From Chloroflexota bacterium (lineage in GTDB: Bacteria > Chloroflexota > Dehalococcoidia > Plut-88900), in the NCBI GenBank assembly GCA_022566235.1, contig JADFJI010000076.1:1-8375 (forward strand): 8,375 nucleotides of DNA, given 5' to 3'. How positions within the stretch are numbered: position 1 is the first letter of the stretch; each line of letters starts with the position of its first letter. The position numbers and the translations under genes were made by a program. The notes under the pieces were generated by a model. It was not told the origin of the DNA. It searched no databases and saw nothing but the letters and a program-made list of their open reading frames with translations. This document shows, piece after piece, positions 1-6,049 of this stretch.

Positions 1-431
1 CACATGAGTTCTACTCTGTAAGAGAGATCCCTCGCGAGGGCGCACAGATCAACAGGATCGATACGGATGTCTTCTCGTTTCGCTCGTCTTTCTCGCCACC
101 TGCCGACCGACTCAGGTCCGCCTTCGCCCTCTAGCCACTGCAACGTGTCCATAGCATCTGCTACGCGGGCGTTCGGAATACCTCGAATGGCCAACACCTT
201 CGGGTGAGCCCTCAGTAGCTCTGCACGAAGTGAACCCAACGTGAGTTCCTCGTCCTTCCAGTCGATCCATGAAACGGACTGCCGAGACGGAGAAGGGCGC
301 CCTACGTGAATGACTACATCGTATCGAAACTGATTTAATTCGATTTCGGTAAGTAAATGGTCAAGACCCTTCACCATCTCAACAATCTCCTCCCAGTCAG
401 TTGCATTTACGCCGTGAACGCCACTTGCCAT
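1..431 (-). CDS. Hypothetical protein, 3' end off the window (partial)
   Basis: The minus strand is open from ATG at 431 to the window edge: 143 codons with no stop, translated by hand. I do not recognise the family. The product is soluble-looking, rich in charged residues and tryptophan, with no membrane segment or signal peptide. It begins MASGVHGVNATDWEEIVEMV. Later parts include a stretch with VIHVGRPSPSR (about residues 40-50) and a strongly basic patch, GRWRERRAKRE (about 114-124). A GGGGA lies 8 nt upstream of the ATG and could serve as ribosome binding site. The gene is divergent from the GIY-YIG-like gene and shares a 79-bp spacer with it. Base composition is lower in GC than the hydrolases to the right, which suggests an acquired segment. 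An uninterrupted frame of this length with a placed start makes a real gene likely; its function is unknown. Confidence 0.6.
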   Translation of the reverse strand, partial: MASGVHGVNATDWEEIVEMVKGLDHLLTEIELNQFRYDVVIHVGRPSPSRQSVSWIDWKDEELTLGSLRAELLRAHPKVLAIRGIPNARVADAMDTLQWLEGEGGPESVGRWRERRAKREDIRIDPVDLCALARDLSYRVELM

Positions 432-456
432 TGTAGCATTCCCCAAAATTTAGGGC

Positions 457-485
457 TTGCAGAATATTTGTTCTGCTGATAGTAT
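457..485 (+). promoter_or_regulatory. Candidate promoter of the GIY-YIG-like gene
   Basis: TTGCAG (457-462) is separated by exactly 17 bp from TAGTAT (480-485), and the -10 is preceded by TG plus one base (477-479), as in an extended -10 promoter. Matches to consensus are 3/6 and 4/6, so the case rests mainly on spacing, the TG extension and position, about 25-30 bp before the coding start. Transcription would begin near 492. Confidence 0.35.
459..476. promoter_or_regulatory. Operator-like dyad in the divergent spacer
   Basis: GCAGAA (459-464) and TTCTGC (471-476) form a perfect inverted repeat with a 6-bp spacer. The dyad lies between the candidate -35 and -10 of the rightward promoter and 28-45 bp upstream of the leftward start, a good place for a repressor controlling both genes. 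The core GAAT-N4-GTTC is one base away from the Gram-positive LexA box GAAC-N4-GTTC. That likeness is suggestive only, because a 6+6 dyad can occur by chance. Confidence 0.3.
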
Positions 486-510
486 CCGGAAAACAACAAT
501 TTGACTGGAG

Positions 511-792
511 GTGCTTATCATTAGTCTGAAAGCCTGCAATCAGGGCATTTACGTCCATTTGAACAAGAAATCAAAAAAGTGGCGCGTGGGGGAAAGTGCA
601 AATATCTCACGAAGAGCACCTCGTTCGCTAAGGGAAAATTTGGCTTGTCTCGGTAAGTCAGAAGACGTTACGACTCTAGTTTTACCCACGTGCGGTCTTT
701 CTGCTCTGCAACGAAAACAATTGGAGAAAAAAGTTTTCGATATACTGACTGCGGTCTCTCGCCCGACGCGCTGTAACTTGATACGCCGGTAA
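511..792 (+). CDS. Small stand-alone GIY-YIG-like domain protein
   Basis: This 93-residue protein is essentially one GIY-YIG nuclease-like domain. GIY is at residues 12-14. It is followed 10 residues later by RVG (25-27) in place of YIG, then ESANISRR with the family arginine at 34 or 35, a late glutamate (E72, in LEKKVF) and a near-terminal asparagine (N89). These match the usual order of family residues: first Tyr, Arg, metal-binding Glu, Asn. The second catalytic tyrosine is replaced by arginine, so nuclease activity is doubtful. There is no extra DNA-binding domain. The start is uncertain: GTG at 511 overlaps the only good Shine-Dalgarno, GGAGG (507-511). That site is better spaced for the rare starts ATC (517) or ATT (520), and an in-frame stop at 502-504 rules out anything longer. 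The gene is AT-rich compared with downstream genes. Confidence 0.55.
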   Translation: MLIISLKACNQGIYVHLNKKSKKWRVGESANISRRAPRSLRENLACLGKSEDVTTLVLPTCGLSALQRKQLEKKVFDILTAVSRPTRCNLIRR

Positions 793-843
793 TCAACTGC
801 GCGGCAGAAGCTCGGGTCCGTCCTACCTGATCCAGTCTTGACG

Positions 844-852
844 TGGTAGTAT
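844..852 (+). promoter_or_regulatory. Candidate extended -10 upstream of the amidase
   Basis: TGGTAGTAT has the TG-N-hexamer form of an extended -10 element and lies about 48 bp before the amidase start. The same TG-N-TAGTAT occurs at 477-485 before the GIY-YIG-like gene. No convincing -35 lies 16-18 bp upstream, so this is a weak call. Confidence 0.25.
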
Positions 853-888
853 GAGCGCCGTTCCCACACCACTGACTCATGCCCACAT

Positions 889-893
889 GGAGG
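889..893 (+). promoter_or_regulatory. Ribosome binding site fixing the amidase start
   Basis: GGAGG lies 6 nt before ATG 900. An in-frame ATG at 879 lies upstream of this site and would add seven residues (MPTWRCR) atypical of the family, so 900 is preferred. Confidence 0.75.
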
Positions 894-899
894 TGCAGG

Positions 900-2324
900 A
901 TGAGCAACGACGAGCTGGCCTTTGCCCCGGCATGGCGGATTCGGGAGATGGTCGCTTCGAAGGAGGTCTCGCCCCGAGAGCTGGTTGACCTCTTTCTCAA
1001 GCGGATAGGGGACCTGGACCCGAAGCTCCACTCCTACCTGACGGTCTCGGCAGAGGAGGCGAAGGCCGCTGCAGCGAAGGCCGAGGAGGCGGTCTCCCGA
1101 GGCGAGGACCTGGGGCCCCTGCACGGCGTTCCCGTGTCCATAAAGGACCTGGAGTTTTCCAAGGGCATCAGAAGCACCATGGGGTGCTACGTTTTCCGTG
1201 ACCACATCCCCGATGAAGACTCGGTGGTGGTGGAGCGGGTCAGAGATGCCGGGGCCATCATCCTGGGAAAGACCAACACCCCCGAGTTCGGCCAGTCGGG
1301 CACGACGGAGAACCGGCTGGGCGATCCGTGTCGAAACCCGTGGAACCTGGAGCGCACCAGCGGCGGGTCCAGCGGAGGCGCAGGAGCGTCACTGGTCTCG
1401 GGCCTCTGCTCCCTGGCCACGGGCAGCGACGGCGGCGGCTCCATACGAATTCCAGCCAGCTTTTGTGGTGTCTACGGCATCAAGCCGACCCAGTGGAGGG
1501 TGCCCAGGTACGGAAGCGTCGGCAGAGGCGCTCCACCCGCCAACATGTTCTCCCAGTCAGGGCCCCTGTCCCGTACCGTTCGCGACTCGGCGATCATGCT
1601 CCAGGTGCTCTCGGGCCACGATCCCCGGGACCCGATGTCCCTGAAGGCCCCGGTGCCCGACTTCGTCTCGGGCCTGGATGACGGGGTCAAGGGGCTGCGG
1701 GTAGGCTGGAGCTCTGACTTCGGGTATGCGGCGGTGGACCCAGAGGTGCTGGAGATAACCTCCAAAGCGGCCCGCCGCTTCGAGGAGATGGGCTGTTCGG
1801 TAGAGGAGGTGGAGGTAGGCCTGGAGAACCCCTTCAGGGCCTTCTGGACCATCTTCACCAGCAGTGCCTACAGCAGCTACGGGTATCTTCTGAACGAGCA
1901 CGCCGGAGAGCTGACCTCCTACGGGAGGTACAGTCTGGAGCAGGGCAGGCATGCCACCTCAGCCGACTACGCCCAGGCCCTGCATACCGTCCTCCTGGTG
2001 CAGCGGAGGTTCACCGAGTTGCTGGAGAGATACGACCTTCTCATGAGCCCCACCATGCCCACCGTCGCCTTCCCCATAGGCAAGCCCCCGCAGAAGATAG
2101 ACGGTAAACGGGTGCCACCCCATCTGGGTTATCTGCTCTACACCTATCCCATCAACATGAGCGGCCAGCCCGCAGCCAACATTCCCTGCGGATTTTCGTC
2201 GGATAGGATGCCTGTGGGATTACACGTCATCGGCAGGGCAGGGGCCGAGGCCACGGTGCTCAGGGCCTCGGCGGCCTACGAAAAAGCCTATCCCTGGGCA
2301 GACCAGCGTCCTCAGGTCTCCTGA
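900..2324 (+). CDS. Amidase-signature family amidase
   Basis: A 474-residue hydrolase of the amidase signature (AS) family, expected to cleave carboxylic amides to acid plus amine or ammonia in the cytoplasm. The Lys-cisSer-Ser triad is intact: K82 in VSIKDL, S157 in GGSSGG and S181 in the GSDGGGSIR block. The spacing (75 and 24 residues) equals that of FAAH K142/S217/S241. The C-terminal part has the family's GQPAANIPCGF and MPVGLHVIG motifs (about 420-450). Length is normal and there is no signal peptide. It is not a convincing GatA: no GatB or GatC is nearby, and the neighbours are catabolic hydrolases. An ideal GGAGG ribosome site selects this start. The YtcJ-type amidohydrolase follows 47 bp later on the same strand and is probably in the same transcript. 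Family assignment is firm; the substrate is unknown. Confidence 0.93.
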   Translation: MSNDELAFAPAWRIREMVASKEVSPRELVDLFLKRIGDLDPKLHSYLTVSAEEAKAAAAKAEEAVSRGEDLGPLHGVPVSIKDLEFSKGIRSTMGCYVFRDHIPDEDSVVVERVRDAGAIILGKTNTPEFGQSGTTENRLGDPCRNPWNLERTSGGSSGGAGASLVSGLCSLATGSDGGGSIRIPASFCGVYGIKPTQWRVPRYGSVGRGAPPANMFSQSGPLSRTVRDSAIMLQVLSGHDPRDPMSLKAPVPDFVSGLDDGVKGLRVGWSSDFGYAAVDPEVLEITSKAARRFEEMGCSVEEVEVGLENPFRAFWTIFTSSAYSSYGYLLNEHAGELTSYGRYSLEQGRHATSADYAQALHTVLLVQRRFTELLERYDLLMSPTMPTVAFPIGKPPQKIDGKRVPPHLGYLLYTYPINMSGQPAANIPCGFSSDRMPVGLHVIGRAGAEATVLRASAAYEKAYPWADQRPQVS

Positions 2325-2371
2325 TGGGCAAGACCTATCAAACAATGAATCGAAGAGCATAGGGGGTAACA

Positions 2372-4000
2372 ATGCCTTCCCAAACGAGACTCGCCTTTCT
2401 CGGCGGCAAGATCTTCACGTCTGATGCAAAGAGCACCATCGTCAGCGGCGTCTATGCGGAGGAGGGCCGTATCAGGCGGGTGGGGCACGCCGATGAGATA
2501 AGGAAGTTGCTGCCCCCCGATACCCGGATAATCGATCTCCAGGGCAAGACCCTTTTGCCAGGCCTAATGGACGCCCACAACCACATGGTGCACGTAGGCA
2601 CCACCATGGACAATATGCAGGCGGGTTACCCCAAGATAGGCTCCGTAGGCGAGCTGGCCTCTGCTGTGGCCAACGCCGCCGAGGATACTCCCGAGGGAGA
2701 GTGGATAAGGGGCTGGGGCATGGACTACGCCAAATATCCCGGGGGTCAGATGCCCACCCGCTGGGACATCGACGACATGAGCCGCAAACATCCCGTGGTC
2801 ATAGTTCACACCTCGGGCCACTTCGCCCTGGTCAACTCGTTAGCCCTGGAGCAGGCAGGAATCACCGACAGCGTCCAGGACCCGAAGGGGGGCAGGTTCG
2901 TCCGCGACGAGAAGGGACGGCTCACCGGTATGCTGCTGGACTCGGCTCAGCGAGTCGTGATCAAAGGGGCGGTGGACGTGGGCAACCACGGCCCGGACCC
3001 GGGCCAGGACACCCCCGTCGAGGACCTGGTCCAGGCCATCGAGCGGGTGTGCAAAATGTACCACAAGGAGGGCCTGACCTCGATAGTCGACGCCCAGGTC
3101 ACCGCAAGGGAGATGCCTGCATATGTGGAGGCGAGGAACCGCGGAGTGCTCGGGGTAAAGGTCCATTGCATGTACCTGTCCAACCACCTGAAGGACGTCA
3201 AGGCCCTGGGGGTCATGGGTTTCATGGGCGACAGCCGGCTGTCCGCAGGCACCATCAAATGCTATGCCGACGGCTCGCTGATAGGCTGCACCGCCGCATT
3301 TCAAAATCCCTACGTGAACCCGCCCGACACCTACGGCTACACCTACTGGGACCGAGACGAGCTCCGGGACCTGCTCCTGGAGTCCCACACCCTGGGGCTG
3401 CACACCGGCACCCACTCCCAGGGCGACGCGGCCATGGAGATGGTCGTCGGCTCATGGGAGGAGATACTGAAGGAGCATCCCAGGGAGGACCATCGCCACA
3501 GGATCGAGCACTGCGGCTACCCGATAAAGCACCTGGAGCGCATGGCTAAGCTGGGACTGCTCGCCATATCCCAGCCCAGCTACCTTTACTACAACGGCGA
3601 CGGTTTCCTGGCCAACCTTGGGGAGGAGCGGGCCAAGAAGCTGATACCCCTGAGATCGGAGCTGGACCTGGGGATACCCATCGTCCTCAGCACCGACTCG
3701 CCGGTGGTGTCCTTCAGGCCCCTGGACAACATATCGGCGGCCGTATCAAGGGTCACCATGGAGGGCCAGGACTGCGGCAAGGACGAGCGTATCACCGTCG
3801 AAGAGGCTATACGGGGCTACACCATCAATGCCGCCTACAGCGCCTTCAAGGAGGGGGAGAAGGGGTCTATCGAGGTGGGAAAGGCGGCGGACTTCACCCT
3901 CATCGGCGGCGACCTGCTCAACACCCCTGGCGAGGAGATTCGCAACCTATCGGTGGAGATGACGGTTATCGATGGGGAGATCGTGTACGGGGCAAAATAA
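2372..4000 (+). CDS. YtcJ-like amidohydrolase (amidohydrolase_3 family)
   Basis: A 542-residue metal-dependent hydrolase of the amidohydrolase superfamily, YtcJ/N-substituted formamide deformylase type. A small N-terminal beta-sandwich (about 1-60) leads into the barrel through LLPGLMDAHNH, which gives the HxH ligands H69 and H71. The other family landmarks are K296 in IKCYADGSL, H348 in THSQGDAA, H380 in HRIEH and D442 in LSTDSP. The C-terminal end (about 475-540) has the typical TINAAYS, GSIEVGKAADF and VIDGEIVY segments that complete the sandwich. All expected metal and catalytic residues are present and length is normal. The start is ATG 2372, preceded by a GGGGG stretch. It lies 47 bp after the amidase, with no terminator seen between them, so the two are probably co-transcribed. 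Family members hydrolyse C-N bonds in varied compounds; the substrate cannot be read from sequence. Confidence 0.93.
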   Translation: MPSQTRLAFLGGKIFTSDAKSTIVSGVYAEEGRIRRVGHADEIRKLLPPDTRIIDLQGKTLLPGLMDAHNHMVHVGTTMDNMQAGYPKIGSVGELASAVANAAEDTPEGEWIRGWGMDYAKYPGGQMPTRWDIDDMSRKHPVVIVHTSGHFALVNSLALEQAGITDSVQDPKGGRFVRDEKGRLTGMLLDSAQRVVIKGAVDVGNHGPDPGQDTPVEDLVQAIERVCKMYHKEGLTSIVDAQVTAREMPAYVEARNRGVLGVKVHCMYLSNHLKDVKALGVMGFMGDSRLSAGTIKCYADGSLIGCTAAFQNPYVNPPDTYGYTYWDRDELRDLLLESHTLGLHTGTHSQGDAAMEMVVGSWEEILKEHPREDHRHRIEHCGYPIKHLERMAKLGLLAISQPSYLYYNGDGFLANLGEERAKKLIPLRSELDLGIPIVLSTDSPVVSFRPLDNISAAVSRVTMEGQDCGKDERITVEEAIRGYTINAAYSAFKEGEKGSIEVGKAADFTLIGGDLLNTPGEEIRNLSVEMTVIDGEIVYGAK

Positions 4001-4088
4001 CCCGAAGAACGAGGGCCTCACTTTTACTCAGGAATCTTTCATGCTGAATGTCACTGTCGCCGTGAAGGATGAAAATCTAATGCCGCTC

Positions 4089-4128
4089 GTGCCCTTCGGC
4101 TACGCTCAGGACATGCTTTGACGAGCTC
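4089..4128. repeat. Dispersed-repeat-like intergenic sequence
   Basis: This stretch contains CCCTTCGGCTACGCTCAGG followed by ATGCTTTGACGAGCTC. It resembles, with a few changes, a dispersed intergenic repeat that I recall from many environmental genomes, Chloroflexota among them (CCCTTCG...GCTCAGG...TTCGACAAGCTC). It sits in the 241-bp spacer between the two amidohydrolases. There is only one copy in this window, so its repeat nature rests on recall and not on direct observation. Confidence 0.4.
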
Positions 4129-4162
4129 TCCGATGCGCTCCGAACTGTCGGGGCTATCAGAA

Positions 4163-4188
4163 GTCCGATGATGCTTTGCTCATCGGAC
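4163..4188. repeat. Perfect 9-bp inverted repeat (hairpin) upstream of the second amidohydrolase
   Basis: GTCCGATGA (4163-4171) and TCATCGGAC (4180-4188) pair perfectly around an 8-nt loop, TGCTTTGC. The hairpin ends 53 bp before the coding start. No T-run follows, so it is not a standard intrinsic terminator. It may be an operator or an mRNA leader structure. Its presence also argues against the upstream TTG at 4176, which would lie in the loop. Confidence 0.55.
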
Positions 4189-4228
4189 AGGATGAGCGGG
4201 TTGTTTTCGGAGGAATGACTACTGATTC

Positions 4229-4233
4229 AGGAG
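4229..4233 (+). promoter_or_regulatory. Ribosome binding site fixing the second amidohydrolase start
   Basis: AGGAG lies 8 nt before ATG 4242. The other in-frame ATG (4215) has GGAGG only 1 nt away, too close to serve it, and a TTG at 4176 falls within a hairpin. Confidence 0.6.
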
Positions 4234-4241
4234 ACCTCAGT

Positions 4242-5348
4242 ATGTTAATCGATGGCCATGCTTATACTTTTCCTCCCCTCGATGCCCAAGCGGGGTACAG
4301 CTCCCTCGCAGAGAAGATGCGGGCAGTGCAGCGGGAGCTGGGTGGACACCATCAGCCCGTCTGGAGGGTCAAGGACCGGGCCAGGGCTGAGAACAGCGTC
4401 CTCATAGACCCGGAGACGGGAGAGTTCCACAAAGTTCTCTGGGGGAGGGATAATGGCCGACTCGTTTGGACCCACGACGGAGAGACCTACACAAAGCAGT
4501 ACCTGCCACCCATGCTACATAATCTGGAGATGCCTCCGGAAGTCCTGATAGCTGAGATGGACTATGCTGGCGTGGACATGGCAATCTTACATAGCTCGCC
4601 CCACCTCGGCCAGACAAACGAACTCCATAGACAGGCGACTGTCCAGTTCCCGGATCGCCTCAGGCGATTGGTCAGCTTGCCCGGGGCCGAGATTCCAAAG
4701 GATGTAGAGGCGGCTGTCCAGGAGGTGGAACGACAAGTGGCCGCAGGGGGTGTCTGTGGTTACCAATTCCCCTCTCGATATTACTGGGATGGAGGATATT
4801 CGGAGAGCTGGGAAGACGGACCCATGCGGCCCTTCTGGGAGGCGGTTTCGGGCCTGGGGCTACCGGTTTATTTCACTTTACAGGCGAGGCGCAGTGCTCG
4901 TTCCAACCTCTCCAACCGCGATAGCTACCTGGAAGAGCACCGGACGCTGGGAAGGTGGATTGAACGATATCCAGACACCAAAGTGGTCATCACCCACGGG
5001 CTTCAGTGGCTGACTTTCTTAGAGGGAGACCGGATAGAGTTGCCGGAGGAGGTCTGGGAGGTGTTCGAGTCCCCCAACTGCCATATGCAGCTTCTATTCC
5101 CCATTCAGTTGGGAGGCATCTGGGAATATCCCTTCAAGAACGCCGAGCCCACGGTGAAGGAGTGCGTGGAGCGCATTGGATCGAACAGGCTTATCTTCGG
5201 GTCAGACATGCCCATGGTGGGTAGGTTCTGTACCTACCGGCAGGCCATCGACCAGTACCGAGTCCACTGCGATTTCCTTTCGGGGGAGGATCGCAAGAAC
5301 ATTCTCGGTGGAACAGTGGCGCGCTTGCTGGGGTTGAAGGACTCCTAG
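4242..5348 (+). CDS. TIM-barrel amidohydrolase (amidohydrolase_2 family) with altered metal site
   Basis: A 368-residue protein of the amidohydrolase_2 family (uracil-5-carboxylate/ACMSD-decarboxylase-like). It starts MLIDGHAYTF, where the family's metal-binding HxH has become H6-A-Y8. Later landmarks are PEVLIAEMDYAGVDMAIL (about 99-116), LPVYFTLQ (207-214), VVITHG with H252, LIFGSDMP with D322, and the C-terminal NILGGTVARLLGL, which is typical of the family. The barrel strand 5 histidine normally seen in a P-V-x-x-H motif is T212. Two expected metal ligands are therefore missing while the His on strand 6 and the final Asp remain, so metal binding may be altered or absent. Residues 40-95 form an insertion with several charged turns. 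The start is chosen by the AGGAG site 8 nt upstream. It follows the other two hydrolases on the same strand but after a longer spacer. Family is confident; reaction and substrate are not. Confidence 0.85.
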   Translation: MLIDGHAYTFPPLDAQAGYSSLAEKMRAVQRELGGHHQPVWRVKDRARAENSVLIDPETGEFHKVLWGRDNGRLVWTHDGETYTKQYLPPMLHNLEMPPEVLIAEMDYAGVDMAILHSSPHLGQTNELHRQATVQFPDRLRRLVSLPGAEIPKDVEAAVQEVERQVAAGGVCGYQFPSRYYWDGGYSESWEDGPMRPFWEAVSGLGLPVYFTLQARRSARSNLSNRDSYLEEHRTLGRWIERYPDTKVVITHGLQWLTFLEGDRIELPEEVWEVFESPNCHMQLLFPIQLGGIWEYPFKNAEPTVKECVERIGSNRLIFGSDMPMVGRFCTYRQAIDQYRVHCDFLSGEDRKNILGGTVARLLGLKDS

Positions 5349-5355
5349 CCCTGAG

Positions 5356-5387
5356 CCCACGCCTATAGCATTTCGTGGGGGTATTTT
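5356..5387 (+). terminator. Weak terminator-like hairpin after the second amidohydrolase
   Basis: CCCACG (5356-5361) and CGTGGG (5374-5379) form a perfect 6-bp stem around a 12-nt loop, starting 8 bp after the stop codon and followed by GTATTTT. The stem is short, the loop long and the T-run brief, so termination would be partial at best. Confidence 0.3.
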
Positions 5388-5396
5388 GCTCTCTAA

Positions 5397-5425
5397 TTAC
5401 CTCCAATGAATCTGACGAGTATAAT
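5397..5425 (+). promoter_or_regulatory. Candidate sigma-70 promoter of tag
   Basis: A perfect TATAAT (5420-5425) is preceded at 17 bp by TTACCT (5397-5402, 3/6 to consensus) in an AT-rich patch. Transcription would start near 5432, leaving a leader of about 42 nt to the TTG at 5474. It would make tag independent of the upstream hydrolase genes. Confidence 0.5.
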
Positions 5426-5473
5426 TACTCCCGCGAGTGGAATAGCATTACACAACCCAGAGACGGGGGGCCC

Positions 5474-6049
5474 TTGAGCGAAGACGAAAAATCCCGCTGT
5501 TTCGGCGGGCCCGAGGACCCGCTAATGATGACCTATCACGACACCGAGTGGGGTGTGCCGGTCCACGATGATCGACTCCAGTTCGAGTTCCTCTGCCTCG
5601 AAGGGGCACAGGCCGGCCTCTCCTGGCAGACAATCCTCCGCAAGCGGGAGAATTACCGCAGAGCCTTCGACAATTTCGACCCGGCCAAGGTAGCAGCCTA
5701 CACCGACGCCGACAGAGAGCGCTTGCTGGCCGATGCGGGAATAGTGCGAAACCGGCTGAAGATCGATGCCATGATCAACAACGCCCAGCGTTTTCTGGAG
5801 GTGCAGAAGGAGTTCGGGAGCTTCGATAAGTACATCTGGCAGTTCACCGGCCACAAGACCTTGCGCAGGCCCGGGACCCACACCATGGAGAACACCCCCG
5901 CCAAGACCCCGGAGTCAGAGGCCATGTCCCGGGACCTGAAGAAGCGGGGCTTCAAGTTCGTCGGGCCCACCATCTGCTATGCCCACATGCAGGCCACCGG
6001 CATGGTCAACGACCATATGTCCTCCTGTTTCAGAGCGCCTCAGGGCTAG
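5474..6049 (+). CDS. tag: DNA-3-methyladenine glycosylase I
   Basis: Tag removes 3-methyladenine from alkylated DNA as the first step of base excision repair. From TTG 5474 the protein has 191 residues, close to E. coli Tag (187). The zinc snap is intact: C9 and H22 at the N-terminus and H181 and C185 at the C-terminus, with the same spacings as Cys4/His17 and His175/Cys179 in E. coli. E43, in LEGAQAGLSW, matches the base-recognition residue Glu38. RKRENYRRAF and YAHMQATGMVNDH are also family motifs. A frame open back to GTG 5375 would add 33 residues with no family likeness; that GTG lies in a hairpin and the probable promoter lies inside the extension, so TTG 5474 after a G-run (5465-5470) is preferred. 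The ribosome site is close (3 nt), so the exact start is moderately certain. The gene runs convergently into the DUF5666-like gene. Confidence 0.93.
   Translation: MSEDEKSRCFGGPEDPLMMTYHDTEWGVPVHDDRLQFEFLCLEGAQAGLSWQTILRKRENYRRAFDNFDPAKVAAYTDADRERLLADAGIVRNRLKIDAMINNAQRFLEVQKEFGSFDKYIWQFTGHKTLRRPGTHTMENTPAKTPESEAMSRDLKKRGFKFVGPTICYAHMQATGMVNDHMSSCFRAPQG

Noticed and set aside
838..843. TTGACG as a -35 box for the amidase
   Set aside because: No acceptable -10 lies 16-18 bp downstream (that region reads TTCCCA and neighbours).
549..1205. Long minus-strand open frame across the GIY-YIG-like gene and the start of the amidase
   Set aside because: It is antisense to two better-supported genes and shows no recognisable motif or plausible context; a shadow of high-GC coding sequence.
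900..2324. Reading the amidase as GatA of the tRNA amidotransferase
   Set aside because: No gatB or gatC is nearby, the C-terminal motifs fit general acyl amidases, and the gene neighbours are catabolic hydrolases.
2701..3549. 282-codon plus-strand frame inside the YtcJ-like gene
   Set aside because: Its Pro/Arg/Gly-rich composition is typical of an off-frame reading of a high-GC gene, and the overlapping frame has intact family motifs throughout.
4034..4070. Imperfect stem ATCTTTCAT / GTGAAGGAT after the YtcJ-like gene as a terminator
   Set aside because: It needs two G-U pairs and a 19-nt loop, and has no T-run, so it is too weak to call.
4176..4241. Upstream starts (TTG 4176, ATG 4215) for the second amidohydrolase
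   Set aside because: TTG 4176 falls in a hairpin loop and ATG 4215 is only 1 nt from its GGAGG. ATG 4242 has a well-spaced AGGAG and begins exactly at the family's usual N-terminal strand.
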